Assembly (NCBI GenBank): GCA_033296885.1
Contig: MU864003.1
Span: forward strand, 1-64,000
DNA: 64,000 nucleotides
Source of the DNA: Triangularia verruculosa
Lineage: Eukaryota > Ascomycota > Sordariomycetes > Sordariales > Podosporaceae
Direction: 5' to 3'
Shown piece after piece: positions 11,039 through 23,946 of the stretch (within the stretch, counting starts at the first letter, position 1; every line of letters begins with the position of its first letter). The translations under genes and the position numbers were made by a program. The notes beneath the pieces are model-generated. The model did not search any database, was not told where the DNA came from, and saw nothing but the letters and a program-made list of their open reading frames with translations.

Positions 11039-13350
11039 TTGCCGAATCTTGATTGCGAGATCCCCCGCGCGGTTGAGAACCGGATGCTCACAAACGAGAC
11101 GGTGTTTGGAGAAAAGATATCGAAGATAAGGGTAGTCTTAGGAGAGGTTTGGAAGAAAGGTAGGAAGTTGGAAGGGGGGAAAAAGGTAAAGTTTAAAACC
11201 GAGCCAGTGTCCCGACTAGTCCACTTAGTCGTTCCCGTCGTTGAGGCTTTCGGGAGGGAAGAGGGCAAGAAGCGGGAAAGGTCAAAACGTTCTTGACGTG
11301 GTTTTAAAAGGCTAGCCGTGTGCGGGTTCGTAGAGGGAAGGTGCGATGTGAGAGGGGTCTCGATGGATACCTAAATCGTCCACTCCCTCGGATCCAGCAG
11401 CGACGATGGCGCGGCCTTGGAGATGGGATGGGAATTCTGCTCTCAACGAAGCTTACCACAGAACAGGGTTGTCTGTCACGGGCATTCAAGTAGCGTGCCA
11501 CAGCGCCATGGAGCCAAAAGAGGGGCGTCTGGTCAAACTTTTGCGAATCTGAGGCTTGGTATCGCCCTCACAGCGGTTTCTGCCACCCTGCTCGACTGCC
11601 GGCCACCTTGCCACTCCCCCATATTTTGAACTCTACCCCATACGGCAACTGGTCGCGTGGGCCATTTTCAGCGAGCAGCCGGGCAGTTAGTTGCCAGTCG
11701 TTGCGGATTGGAGCTCGAAAACCATCGAAAAAGCTTTTGCTCCCTGTGCCTCGGTACCCATTGTCCCTCGGGTTGGCTCGACCTCTCTCCAGTCTTTACC
11801 GCTCACCAGTAGGTTTGAAATCGAGGCCATCATCGTCCCATCCTCTCCTCCAGGGTCCACACACGCTGAAAGACCCTGCTTTCGCCTGCCACCGAGCTTC
11901 GGCCGAGCACCGGTTCCTACCTTCGCCTCCAAGAGTCAGAGCTTCGAACTTGCATGGAACAAAGGCTGACTCTTGCTCTACATGCGGTGTCCAAAGCGGT
12001 CGAGGCAAGTCTCGTGCACGTGGACACTGCTTGACATTGGTGGGGACTCGCGGGGTCAAGGATGGTCCCGGTCACTAAACCCGTGGTGGGGAGAGTCAAG
12101 CCTCTCCAAGACGTCCAAGACAACACAAGCAGCGTTGCCAATAATGCCAATACACAGCCAAGTGAGCTTGTTCGCCCTTGGCTTTCTGTGCTCCCTGGGA
12201 TGCTCTCGTAGGGCGGGCTGTGCCATGTCGATCCGGATGTTGAGCACGCGACACAAGAATATGCTGTCCGCCAGCTCCCACGAGTGTGGCCCAAGGTACA
12301 GCACCTTGAGGTCACATCCCTAACACCCACAAACTAGACAGCGGCTGCTCTCGGGTCTATTCTCACCCAATAATTTACACACGTGGGTGGGTGCTCAAAG
12401 GTGGATTATATGGTTGTTTTCCTGTGGGGGAGAGCAAAGGGCGGGAAAACCTCCACGGAAGTCGGCACACAAACACCGCAGAAGCTGGTGTGATGTCATG
12501 TCGTACTACAAAAAATGTCTCGGCTGCTGCGCGCCACACCAGCCCGAGCCGCATACTGAGAAGCCCGGCCGGTTAGCCACAGAACTGCAAGCTCCCGTCC
12601 TTCCCAACCCTCACACTCACAACCCTCACGCTCCCGGTGGCTCCTTATCGCTCAAACTTACAGCCTCCTCTCCTCAATCTCAGTCATCTCACTCTTCGAC
12701 CTCATTCCCTCAATCTTACCTAGTAGACCTACAAAAAAACTGCATCCCTGGGCCCCGGGTAAGAACACACATCATTCAGCTCTCAAGCGCATCATCACCA
12801 TCTTCAATTCTAACCACTCATATTTGCACTGAAATTATTCCATGTTTCTTACTGCTCTTCACCGGTGAAATCATACCCTGCTCAAACTTCGTGCTTTACT
12901 ACTATCCATTATCACACAAGTAGTAAGGCACGTTTCTACTCAATGGGTATGGGTATGTGACTGTGATTGCATCAAGAACACCCTCATTGCCGCCTCAACA
13001 ACACACATAAAACAACACAAAAAAGAGGCATCAATTGATCTTCTGCAATGTCCACTGTTCCTACTGACAAAGTATTCTTTAGCTGGCCCCCCAAAAAAAA
13101 GACAACGTTCATATCAGAAACACCTCATCTCATTCTTCTCAAGTACTCAACTCGTACATAAACAAAATTGACAGGGAAAAGAAAAAGTATGTGTGATGCA
13201 GTCTTCAGGCTTCAACTTAGCTCCCTGTCCCCATAAAACGCCGCGCTGACTCAAATATGGAAAACTAAGCTGATGAGATATGACAACAAAAAAGAAAATG
13301 TTTTCGGTGTTCGGTGTGTTGTGTATTGTTGCTTGGCTTTTGTGAGCAAC
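11039..13350. other. 2.3-kb intergenic region between transporter promoter and RIM15 3' end
   Basis: The transporter lies to the left and is read leftwards, so this stretch holds its promoter. The right end holds the 3' UTR of the kinase gene. Open frames such as 11608-12078 and 12387-12923 are low-complexity and have no recognisable domain. No gene is called. Confidence 0.55.
12017..12385. promoter_or_regulatory. Two CACGTG sites upstream of the transporter gene
   Basis: CACGTG occurs at 12017-12022 (in the context GCACGTGG) and at 12380-12385, about 1.0 and 1.3 kb upstream of the transporter start. CACGTG is the core bound by fungal phosphate regulators of the Pho4/NUC-1 bHLH type. The distance is large and the hexamer is common, so a role is only a guess. 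Confidence 0.3.
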
Positions 13351-16300
13351 TTAGATTCCAGAAAAAGGCGACACTATGTCTCTATCCGCCGCCCGCACAG
13401 GAGGCCGGGGTGTTGGATCCTCATCGATGACAGCTATGTATGCCAGTGTGGGGTTCGGCCGGGGAGTCTCATCCATATCGCTAGCCGCCTTCTCGGCGCT
13501 TTCTCCCGTAAAAATTGGCGGCGTCTCGACGCCCTCATTTAAATCTTCCACAACCTTGCTAAGAGGCGTGATGGGAGTTGGGGCGATCTCCGGTGCCATG
13601 CTCTCAGGAAATTGGATCTGGTACTCATGACTCGGCGTGGCCACTTGCGTTTTAGGCTCCAGCGTGACGGTAGAATCGGATCCCGTGATCATGCTGTCGT
13701 GACTGTTTGCCCTCATCATTTCGATGCCAAGTTTGGACGAAGGCAATGCTTGCTTGGCGCGAGAGTGTTTGGCACATGGTGAAACTGGAGCATTGCCAAT
13801 GCCTCCCACACCCAGTTCGTCGTCTTCGTCATCGGCCGAGTCAATGCTGCCCTCAATTCTCCGCTTCTCGAGCGACTCCCGCCTTGCCTTAAGCTTTTCC
13901 AGAGAACGCTGGGGAACAGGTCCTTTCTTCTGTAGCGGCGAATGTTCCATTTGACCCGGCGCTGAATGCTGTGTGACCAGATGCGGAAGCGTGGGGGATT
14001 TTGCAGGGTCTCCTTGGCCAGGGAAAATGTCCTCAGGACCGGAGATGCCAAGACCGCCCTCCTCCCAGTCGCCAGTGGCCTTCCTGCTGATGAGAACAGG
14101 AATATCGTCCGTCATAACGGATTCCGAATCTCCATTGAGACTCGAAGCGATTGAGTCTTCTCGGAAGCTACTACTCGAGCGATGGGCATATCCGGAGGAA
14201 TTGGAGATAGGACTGTCCTCGAGCCTTAGATTTTCCTGTCGAAGACCTGAAGGAACAGGATGCGGCAAAGGCAGTGGCGCTTGAGACGTAGTCACCAACT
14301 GACCCGGCATCGGTGCTTTCCACTGGCACAGCGAACAGAGCACCTCGGTTAGCTTCGACGAGCTGATCGGCTTTTCAATAAGTGAGTCAAACAGATACGG
14401 CCCACTAAGATCTTTAAGATAGGCGGTAATCGCAACAATGGGGGTGTGCGTATTTGCATGCTTAGTCTCGCGAATCATACGCGCAACGTCGAAGCCCGAG
14501 ATCTGTGGCAACCTGAACTCCAGGAAAATGATGTCGAACTTGATGTCGCTCATGGCGTACCGGATGGCCTCGGGCCCTGTCGACACGGCAACAGTGCGGC
14601 ACCGCAGTTTCTCCAGGAGTTTCTCCATCACCATGCGCGAGATGGGGTGATCATCGCATATCAGAACGTCAAGGGCACGGAATATAGGAATGCCTTCGTT
14701 AGCCGCAATGTAAGACATACGCCTCGAGCTCTGCCGTCTTCGTTGGACCCTTAGAAGCGCGTTGGCCTTGTCACCCTCGTTGTCCGAGGATGATGGCGAC
14801 ATGTCAAATACTTGGCTGCGACGGTTCTTATGGGCCGCTGCCATGAACAGTTCGGGTGCCACCGGACTGCCTTCTTGAGAACCCACTGTCAACGAACGGG
14901 ACCGACCGCCTGCAGAGCTGCCACTATGTCTAGGAGTGGATATCAAGTGGTTCGGCATCGGCTTCGACGGCGACGACAACGGCAGTGGAGGCAGCCCTCC
15001 TCCGCGACCTTTCGCCGGGGATGGTGTGGCAGCAACACTGGTGGCCGCTTTCTGCAAACTAGGCGGAACGCGGGGCAGGTCGAAGAAGGTCCCCGGTTGT
15101 AATGAGTTTGTTGTCGTCGAAGGCTGTGATGTATTGGAATTCGCAGATGCTTTACGTCTGTTCTCACCACCTTGGCCGGCAACGAAAGAGACCAACAGAG
15201 GCGAGGAAGGCTGCGAGGCACGGCTCGGAGAGGAGTTGGCGTGGCTCAGTCCAGATGGTGACTGGGGCCGCTGAGTCGCTTTGGCATTGGACAGTGTTCG
15301 CTGAACCGGATTTGCAATGATGGGACTACCTTCAAGGCCTGTTCCGGGGGATGCTATACTGCTGTTGCTCGCTCCGCCAGGGCTGATTGGTTTGTTGGAC
15401 CCCGCCAAAGCTTCCGCGCGCAATTTCTGAATCACATCCTTGTTCGCCTTTTCAAGAACAGGCAGGTTTTTAAACGTGAAGTTCCCAAAGTCATCAGCAG
15501 CCACGGGTTCGCTGAGCCTACGGCTCTTGTGGTCTCTGACGTGTGGAGGGATGTGCAGAGGCATCAAACCGCGTTTCATGGAGTTGACTTGGGATCTGAC
15601 GCGGGACAGGGCATCGTGTGGCCGATCAAAATTGTCCGAAAGGGGCCCACCGGGAGGGGGCGAGGTTTGATCCTCCATCTCTTCAACAAAAGACTGAAGA
15701 GTCGCGCCACGAGAGTCAAAGTACTCGGTATCCTCAGGGTCTTCTGGCTGGGGCACAAACTCTGCCTCGTCCTGGAGCAACGTATCCCAGTTCACACCAT
15801 TGAACCAAGGATGGCTTCGGATTTCCTCACCCCCGCTCTGGAACTTTTCGTCCTGATTAGCTCCCAGCCGCTGGTGTGGGTCCATGCAAAGAAGCTTGTT
15901 GATGAGATCTTTGGCTTCAGGCGATATTTCTGGGTCCATCTCAGGGAAGGTCATCCTGCGGGCCAGAATGTTTTCGAATACCTGTTCCGCTTCATTGGCG
16001 TGAAAGGGAGGGAAGCCGTAGAGAAACTCGTACAGGATACACCCAACAGACCACCAGTCGCTAGTCTCGTCTTGAGGCTCTCCTTTGATTGTTTCTGGAG
16101 CAAGATAATCAGGTGTGCCAACGAAGCGGCGGGTGGTGTCCTCGGGGTCAAAGAGAGCCCAATTCGGTGGTGCCATCGGTGGTTGTGGGGGGGTTCCCCT
16201 GTGGGACTCGAGACCGTTGTGTGAATTGACGTGAGAGAGCGAGGCAAAATCCGGGGATGCCCCAGGCTCAACCTCGCTCGCCTCGGCAGGAGAAAGAATG

Positions 16301-19269
16301 GCCGATGACGAATAGCTCACTTGAGGATCAGCTAGAGACATGTTGCCGAGCATCTGTGACAAAGCCTCACTGCCACCACTGTCACTGCGCTGGGTAGAAA
16401 CACGGCGTGGTTCCTGAGATAGAGTACCTAGACTAAAGTAGGAGGGCGGCCCCAGATTCACGGCGTAGTCGCTCGGGGTCATCTGCGGCGTGGTACCAGG
16501 AGAATGACCGCGGCCGTGAAGGTCCATTGAAGTCGATCGGGATGATGCTATGGATGTTGATCGAGCAAACGGTCCCTGTTTAAGCAAGTCGGGGGCTGCG
16601 TCAGTGCCGCTGTTTAGAGCCCGCTTCTGTCTGCCGATCAAACCCATCCGTGAAAGACCAAAATCAGTCAATTTCAAGTGGCCCTTCTGATCAATCAGCA
16701 GGTTGTCAGGCTTCAGATCTCGATGGACGATCCCGCGGCTGTGCAAGTGTTCAACGCCAAGAACCACTTCACCCAGATACTTTTTGGCCCAGTCCTCGGA
16801 TAGACCCCCTAGGATTTTGATCAACGCGGCACAGTCACCACCGTTGAGATACTCCATCACCAAGTAGAGGTAGTCTTTGCTGGAAAAGGTCCAGTACAAT
16901 TTGGCGACAAAGTCGCTTTCACCTTGCCACATCATAATGGCGCGCTCTGCTTTGACGTTGGTGACTTGATTCTTGGCAATCATGTCAGCCTTCTTGAGTA
17001 CCTTGATGGCAAAGTACTCGCCTGTCGACTTCTTCTTCGATAGGTAAACGCTACCAAAAGCTCCTTTGCTGATAGGCTTGATGATTTCAAAGTCCTTGAT
17101 GGACGGGGGCACTGCTTTGGCCTGAGGAGCCAATCGTGGCGAAACAGGCGGTTTGGTGTTCAGCTGTAGGTCTCCAGTGGATGCGGATATAGCAGCCGAG
17201 GACTGCCTTCTGTGATGAACATGATGGGGAACGCTCGGCGAAGTGAACTCGCTATGGGTGAGCAATGGTGACGCCTCGGGAGATACAAGCGCATCGGAGG
17301 GAAATGGGAAGTTACGGGGTCTGTGGATGCGAAGGGGGGAAGATGGCGGGCCCGTGCGTGAAGGCGACTCTTGACGTCGCGGAGACACGGCTCCAGGTAA
17401 AATCAGACTCCTGCGATGATGCTGTCGTGAGCTTGCCTGCCGGCGGAGATCACTGAATTCAGACATTGGTGAATCAGTTCGCGGTGGTGGCCTAGATGCA
17501 ACGGATGCTGATCGCAAGCTTCCGTCGCTATCTGCGCCAGCATCGCTCTCAAAGATCATGGATTCCCGTCGAGACTGATTTGCGCCCGAGAAGTTAGCTA
17601 GAACACCTCGGTGAGAGCGTGGTGTCGGGCACTCTCGAGGGCTGCTCGACCTTGTGGACTGGACGGCAGACAAGCGCCGTCTCTCGGGATCTTCATCAAT
17701 ATCTGCATTTTTTAATGCCAACGCCAGGCCAGAAGGGGGCTCGTCAAAACTTCCCACAAAGACATCTTCCTCCGCCCGTGACGGCGCAAGAACAGCGGTT
17801 TCGTCCTCGTCTTCAGTCGAGTCGCTGAGGCGCCCAGACGCAATCCTGGCAGCTTTGCGCAAGGCGGCGTCGATGCAGTCCTGTACGAGATAGGCGAATT
17901 CGACACGAATTCGCTCCGCATACTCCAAGATACGTCGGTGACGGAACACGGCCTCGACTTTGTCTCGAGCTGCTTTTTCTGTATCAGCGCATAGCAGGGC
18001 AAGCCCCTGCTCTTGTTCTAGCGTGTTGGTCCCGGGGGTCTCCCACTGTAAAACCTGCGTGATCCGGCTTTCTGACTGCGGTGACTGAGTGCGAAACTCG
18101 CCAGACGGCTGAGGCGACTCTCTGATGGCCGGCGTACTGATTTCAATGGCGGTATCGCAAAGATCCAACAACAGTTCGACGATCCGGACCTGTGGTCGCC
18201 GGACGGCGAAGGAGCGTGCCCGTACATGTCCAAAGCCCGAAGATCGCTCCCGGGACCGACCCGCGCCGGGCACTGGTGAAGAGGTGCCAGGCGAGGAAGT
18301 GGCTGAGGTGGGGGGCCCTATAAGCAGCCCCTTGTACTCAGCAGCCAGTGGTAGCGAAGGCTCACCGATCAACGAGCGACTGCGTCTACCTTCTCCATCT
18401 CCTAACGCATCGAGAACTTTGACGATGGCGCTTCTGTGCTCGGTCAGGTTTTCTTGCGCCATTTGCACATCCATCTCGGCGCGATGTTCTTGCAAACAAA
18501 GATCCGTATGCTTCTCGAACCACCAGGGAGAAATCTGGCGCTCACATATTCGACACAGGACTGGAAGAGGCGGGGGGTGAAGGGCTGGGTCGTCAAGTCC
18601 GGATTCTGCAAGTTGGGTCAGGTAACTCGCCAACACTTCAGCACCAGACCCAAGGGAGTCAACAATAACTGCTGGCAAGTCGATCTTGATTTCTCGCGGA
18701 GCTACCCAGGGTCTGATCATCCACATGCTCTGAGCATCCGAGCATTAGTAACAAAATCTACCAGTATCGTCGGTTCCCGGCCTACTTACATGACTCTCCC
18801 CCTCTGAAGCACCGCTGTATACCATAATACCCTGGGCCTCGAGCTCGACAGTAGGGGCCGGCATCTCATCAGCAGGCTCGCCAATCATCTGAATAGGGTA
18901 GAGCTTTGCCAATGGGCCCAGCTTGACAGCGAATCGTATGAACTGGCTGCGTCTGTCATCGTCTTTCATGTCTTGAACAACTTTGGAGAATATTGTTGGG
19001 TCTTCGCTGACAATAAGATCGGCAATTGCTGTTCCAATAACGGATTCTGGTGGTGTCCCAATCACGTCAACCCAAGATGGGCTGACCCATCGGATCGTCC
19101 CATCTAGATTAAGGTCCAGAAGAACATTGAGAGTCTGCTCAGCAGCCTCGCGGAGTTCCTCTCTTTCCTCGCGGATATCCTCGCTCAGAGACCTCTCCAT
19201 GCCGCCGGCCCGGAGCGAGGTCACGGCCGGCGGAGCCAGCATGTTCGGTGGTGTGGGCTCTTCTTCCAT
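13351..19269 (-). CDS. rim15: RIM15/Cek1-type serine/threonine kinase with PAS and degenerate receiver domain
   Basis: Two exons (18790-19269 and 13351-18729; 60-nt intron with GTAAGT donor and TTACTAAT branch point) encode 1952 residues. In order: PAS-like domain (~43-115), a C-x2-C...H...C zinc-finger-like motif (CRICERQISPWWFEKHTDLC, ~218-237), disordered Ser/Pro-rich DNA, an AGC-type kinase (~702-1131; ISKGAFGSVYLSKK loop, HRDLKPDNLL, TDFGLS, GTPDYLAPE) and a response-regulator receiver fold (~1510-1630). A ~185-residue insert separates DFG from APE, a hallmark of this family. In the receiver the usual phosphoacceptor Asp is Glu (IIFLEFRLP), so it probably cannot take a phosphate. In yeast the homologue acts downstream of TORC1 and PKA to start quiescence and phosphorylates endosulfine. 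A similar nutrient/starvation role is inferred here. Confidence 0.93.
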
Positions 19270-20900
19270 TGCAGCGAATTGTCTATTCTGAGGACTCTTT
19301 TCTTATCGAGAGCATTGACGGCGGCTGAATTGGGGCGATAATCGCTCGACAATACGATATGGGCGAGTGGTGGTGCGGAGGTACACGGACAGTGAGAGGG
19401 CGGGCTCAAGGGTATCCCCTGGCGAGCAGGAAGTCGAGCATCGAGGGAATTGCAGTTGCACTTTCAGTTCTTTGACTTCCGAGGAGAACTGACTGCTTGT
19501 TGAGCAGACAGCTCTGTGAGATTGGTCGGCAAAGGTTTCTGGGCGTGTGGCTGGTAACTGGAGAGCAGATAAATGTTGAGGTGGGGCTGGAGGGCAATAG
19601 AGGCCCGAGATGCCAAAAGCTAGAACTCAGCACGGGTCTGAGACATACTGCTCTTAACGTAAAGGTATTGCCGTCGTGGTTGGGGGGGTGAGCCTAATCG
19701 GTATTTCGCGCTGGCTAGAAGTGCCGGTGATCACTCTGCACACATGGACGACAGCAAAGGAGCCGAGAGGGCAGGCTCAGGCTTGATGGCGGCTCCAAGG
19801 CGGGCACTGTGGAGCAGCAGAACGGTTGCTGGACGTTATCGATAGGTAGCAGCTGAAGCATGAACAGCACGACCAGCACGCACGTACGCCCTTGTTCGAG
19901 GCTTGTTGCGGGCACAGGCCCAGAAACTGTCGAAGAGACGACTCGATCGCGGGGCTGTGGGTTCGGTTCGACGCGACAATTCCCATACACAGTGGACAGC
20001 AAGACACGAAACAGCCGTGACTGTTGTCTTTCGGCAAGGATACGGCCTGGCGGTACTGGCTGTGTTGTCCAGAGGTGTCGTCGCCGTTGACTCGGGCTCA
20101 GGTGGGTTTTGTTCTTCCCAGCCAAAGTTTAAGTGGGGAGGCCCTTTGTCTGGGTGATTGGCGAGTTGATGGGCAGCGGGTGCGCGTGGTCACTGGAAAA
20201 GCAACCAGCCTGTCTGTGACAGATTCAGCGCCGACACCGGTGCTTGTCTATGTTTCCTATGCCACTCGCTTCTCATTTCAGCATGTGGCTCATGCGACGC
20301 TATCTCATATCATCTATCTGGTATGTTTGTCCCGGCTTTGCTTGCCGTCTTGTTTTCACCAAGAGATATGGAAAGAAGCAGTTCCTGACGAAGCGAGCTG
20401 GCTGCACCATGGCTCTCTCCTTCTCCTGCGTTGTGTGGGGTGCCGTTGGAAGCGGGGAAGAAGCCGGCCTTGGCCAATCACCGGTGCAGTCGGCTGCTGA
20501 TTCTAGGATCTTCCCTGGCAGTAGCAGTACCAATGATGTGCTCGCGGGTGTTCCGGGAACCAAGGTAGTGCTACTATTTGGCAGTTCCAGTCTCGGAAAC
20601 AACACAGCAACACCTAATTATTCAGCCGTTGCCGTGTAAGGTAATGAAAGAAACTGAGGTAGCTGGAAATGATGAAGTTCCCCCATACTGTTCCGGGCGC
20701 TTCCTGTTGTCATGCTCTTCCCGTCAGGAGTGAGGCGAGTGGCCAGGCTTACTGTGTAGGCCTTTGGCGGGGTAAGATTCAAGTACCCCAAAACCTAGGT
20801 AAATGTGGATCCGGTACTCTTGACTCCAATCAGCAAACACATTTCAACCACAGCAATTGGAGAGACTTCAAAGTTGGATTTGGGACATCATCTTCTTAAA
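19270..20900. other. 1.6-kb upstream region of the RIM15-type gene
   Basis: Nothing here codes convincingly. Frames up to 158 residues exist on both strands but show no domain. The region probably carries the promoter and 5' UTR of the kinase gene. Close to 20.9 kb base composition starts to shift towards AT. Confidence 0.5.
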
Positions 20901-21200
20901 TTAGTACAAGATACCTATCAACTATCTTCTTAGGGCTTATTACTATCTTTTGAGGTATTCTCGATATTTGCCAAGGCCTATTCGCTACCTTTTAATGCTA
21001 CGTCGGCTATTCTGTCCAGGACGTGACATGTCATCGGTTACCTTTGATGATTATCCTTGCCCTGGATTTACCCAATTATCGGGACTCGGTCAAAGGAAAC
21101 AGATCTTCACAACGTCACCCCTCCATTAAGCCATTCGTTGGCTGATTCTCTTTCTCCTGCATGACTTTTAGTTGCACGAGACTGCCAAATGACACAGGAT

Positions 21201-21988
21201 CAGACCCGGTCGTGCTAGTCAACGCCTATCTATCCCCGAGTGGGGAAGGCTCGCTATGCTTTAAAGGTGTGGCGAGTCTAGTATAATATTTCTTATATAT
21301 ATTAAATTTAGTAGTATATATTTTCCTCCGCTATTAGTATCCTATTACTTAGTATTTTCCTTTTACTTTATAACTTTCTTAGCGACTTTAATTATTTAGT
21401 TTCGTTAATCTTTCCGCTTTTTTATTTGAATTACTAAAGTTTAAAGGGCTTTATTATCGAAAATATCGAAGGTTTAAACGATTAAAGTATATTAAGCTTT
21501 TATATTAACATTTCTCTTAAAGTTTTTAATTATAATTTAATAATTAAAGTTAAATATAATAATAATATTATCGATATCTTTTATTATATTTAAAAATTTA
21601 ATAAGTAAATTTATAATAATTTAATCGATAAAATTTATAAATAGCAAAGTTTATAATAATTTAATTTAAAATAGTAATAATAAGTATTTTTAATAATATT
21701 ATTTTAATTAAATATATTAACTAAATAATATAATTAGTAATATTAATTTTTATTTATTTAATAAATGGGGATATTTTATATTTATTTATATTAAATTAAA
21801 GTATAATTAATATAATATATGTTATTTAAGTTATATAAGTAAAATAACATTAAAAGTATTTATTTTATATTCGATTATAAGTATTTATAATTATTAAGCT
21901 TTTCCTATATTTTTTGTAGTATAAGGCGGCTATTAGTTAACTTAAAAAAGCTTATTTCAGCCCGGTTCAGTCATTAAACGCCTATCTA
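21201..21988. repeat. AT-rich (RIP-like) island bounded by imperfect direct repeats
   Basis: From ~21270 to ~21955 the DNA is overwhelmingly A and T, full of TTTAATAA- and TATATTAA-like words, with stops in every frame. That is the usual end state of repeats mutated by RIP in Sordariales. The island is bounded by related ~30-bp sequences, 21201-21232 and 21958-21988. They share the exact 12-mer AACGCCTATCTA (21221-21232 and 21977-21988) and the element CCCGGT upstream of it. The flanks may be the ends of a transposon or a target duplication. The original element cannot be identified. Confidence 0.75.
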
Positions 21989-23946
21989 GTTATAACCTCC
22001 TTTCTCCCTGGTAATAACCGCAATTCGGCCGATTGATAAGCTACATCGCTTCCTCCTCCAAATTGATTCTCAAACAGATTTGCATCCACAAATGACTTCA
22101 TGGGCGTTACCTCGAACTGCTGGGCTCAAACTTACCCCTCAGATAGACCCCTCTTCGCGTCCCAATCGGGCCCTGCATCATCTGCCCTTAATTCGCAGAG
22201 AGTGTTGCACAACTCGCACCGGACCTGTGCTCCGTCAAGAGAGTCTGTCAACACCAGGCGCCTGATAATCCAGGGTGGAATGTCTTGGGACGGACCAAAA
22301 CCAGTAGGGGCCAAGAGCCTATCAATCGCTAATGCAGCGTGCTTGATGCTGCAGCCAAAAGGTTGAGTGCATTTTTTGGATGAGAGGTCTGTCACCGCTC
22401 CAGTCCTGTGGCTGGAATTTCCCTGCAGGAAGCAGACCGGATGATAAGGTCTGATGCGGGGAACTGCTCGAGCATCTCATGTTTTCAAGAGCAGCAAGCA
22501 ACAAATCTCGTCCTTTTTCACGAAAGTGCCGTCTTGAGGCTATCGAGCTGCATTCCCATCGTACGCTAAGGCGACTGGAGGTGTGTCTCGGTGGGACGAG
22601 TTTGCATACACAATGCAACCCAACACAAGGCATACGAAGGGCCCTCTCGTGCCTCTCCATCCCACGACGGTCTCATCCGCGCCGTCTTTCAAGTGACCGC
22701 TACTCGAGCAGAGTAACTGACAGCTCTGTCAAACTCTTGGGACGACCCTGACGGTCTGACAGCCATTTAATTGGTGACCTCACTCGGTTCCGTTACCATG
22801 GGCTTTGCCGTGACGGAAACCGTTGGGGTTGGGAGAGCTCAGCCGACATGCTTTTCCAATCCTCCTCTTTCGAGCGAGACGTTGATATGACGACAGTAGC
22901 AAGACTGCATATCCCTCCTTGGCGCCACCAGCCCTCTTTCAATGTCACTCTACATGGAGCCCAGAACCCTCAAATCCTAGCAATTACCACCACGTGATGG
23001 ATCAATTGACTCTTCTCTGCTCGCGGTTTACCCCTCTCTCTCTGTCCATCCGAGAGGTCCAGGAATGAAAGCCGATCTCGATCGCCCGCTTCCAGTGGCA
23101 TCACACTTCTCGTCCGTGGTTGGTCAGCAGACTGGGCTTTGTCATAAGTCAAAAGAAAAGGCTCGAGACCTTCTCCCGACAAACGACTTCACTCTTTTGA
23201 CGATCACTGCAGGATAAAAGTGATAGACATCACATTGTCTTTAACTCTGACTCCGTGTCAAGCCACACAAGTGAGACCATTAAGACATCGACGGCTGGTG
23301 TTTCCCGGCCACTGTAGTGCCTCGATGCTTTACCCACACATTCTTGGACAGCAGCTGTTCGGCTCTTCTTACCTCCCAAGTTTTACAAATGGGCTATGCT
23401 GCCCTATTGGATCCCTAACAGAAGTTGTGATCTCTGTGGCTTGCCTACATTAGAAATAGCTACACAGTTAGTCTGCTGTTTGCTTCTGCTGTGGGACATC
23501 AACATGCTATAATTGTCTCAGCTGCTGTGAACTGACCATCAGTCGGATTCCCTCTTTTGAAGATGGCTCTAGCTTCGTGTATTGACGAATAGGAAACCGT
23601 AGCTATACGGGCCGTCCTCCAGTCAACGACGAAACGGAAATGTTCCCCACGAATGTTGGAGCACAGCAGCGTCGAAAGCCCCCAATGCCATCGAAACAAT
23701 ACATCATGTCTCCATACATCACCTACCGGACAATTTTTCCCGCTCAAGACGTTGAACTTTCTCAATGGGGGGCGTCATGGTCACTAACTTGCCGTATCAC
23801 AGCATGCCGTTGTCAAACTCCAAGTCAGCTCATCATCATATTTACCACGTTCACATGCTCATTTTTATGTCGTGCCCGATAACACTACCAGTGACGATGC
23901 TCAATAGTGTGCCAAACAAGAGCAACCTCAGGACAGTACACGACAA
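21989..23946. other. Intergenic region right of the AT-rich island
   Basis: Base composition returns to normal at ~22060. Small open frames (for example 22132-22395 minus, 87 residues) carry no recognised domain. I see no tRNA, repeat or gene that can be supported. Confidence 0.5.

Noticed and set aside
12387..12923. 178-codon frame on the plus strand
   Set aside because: Translation is low-complexity (Ser/His/Pro) and lies in the likely 3' flank of the RIM15 gene; no domain.
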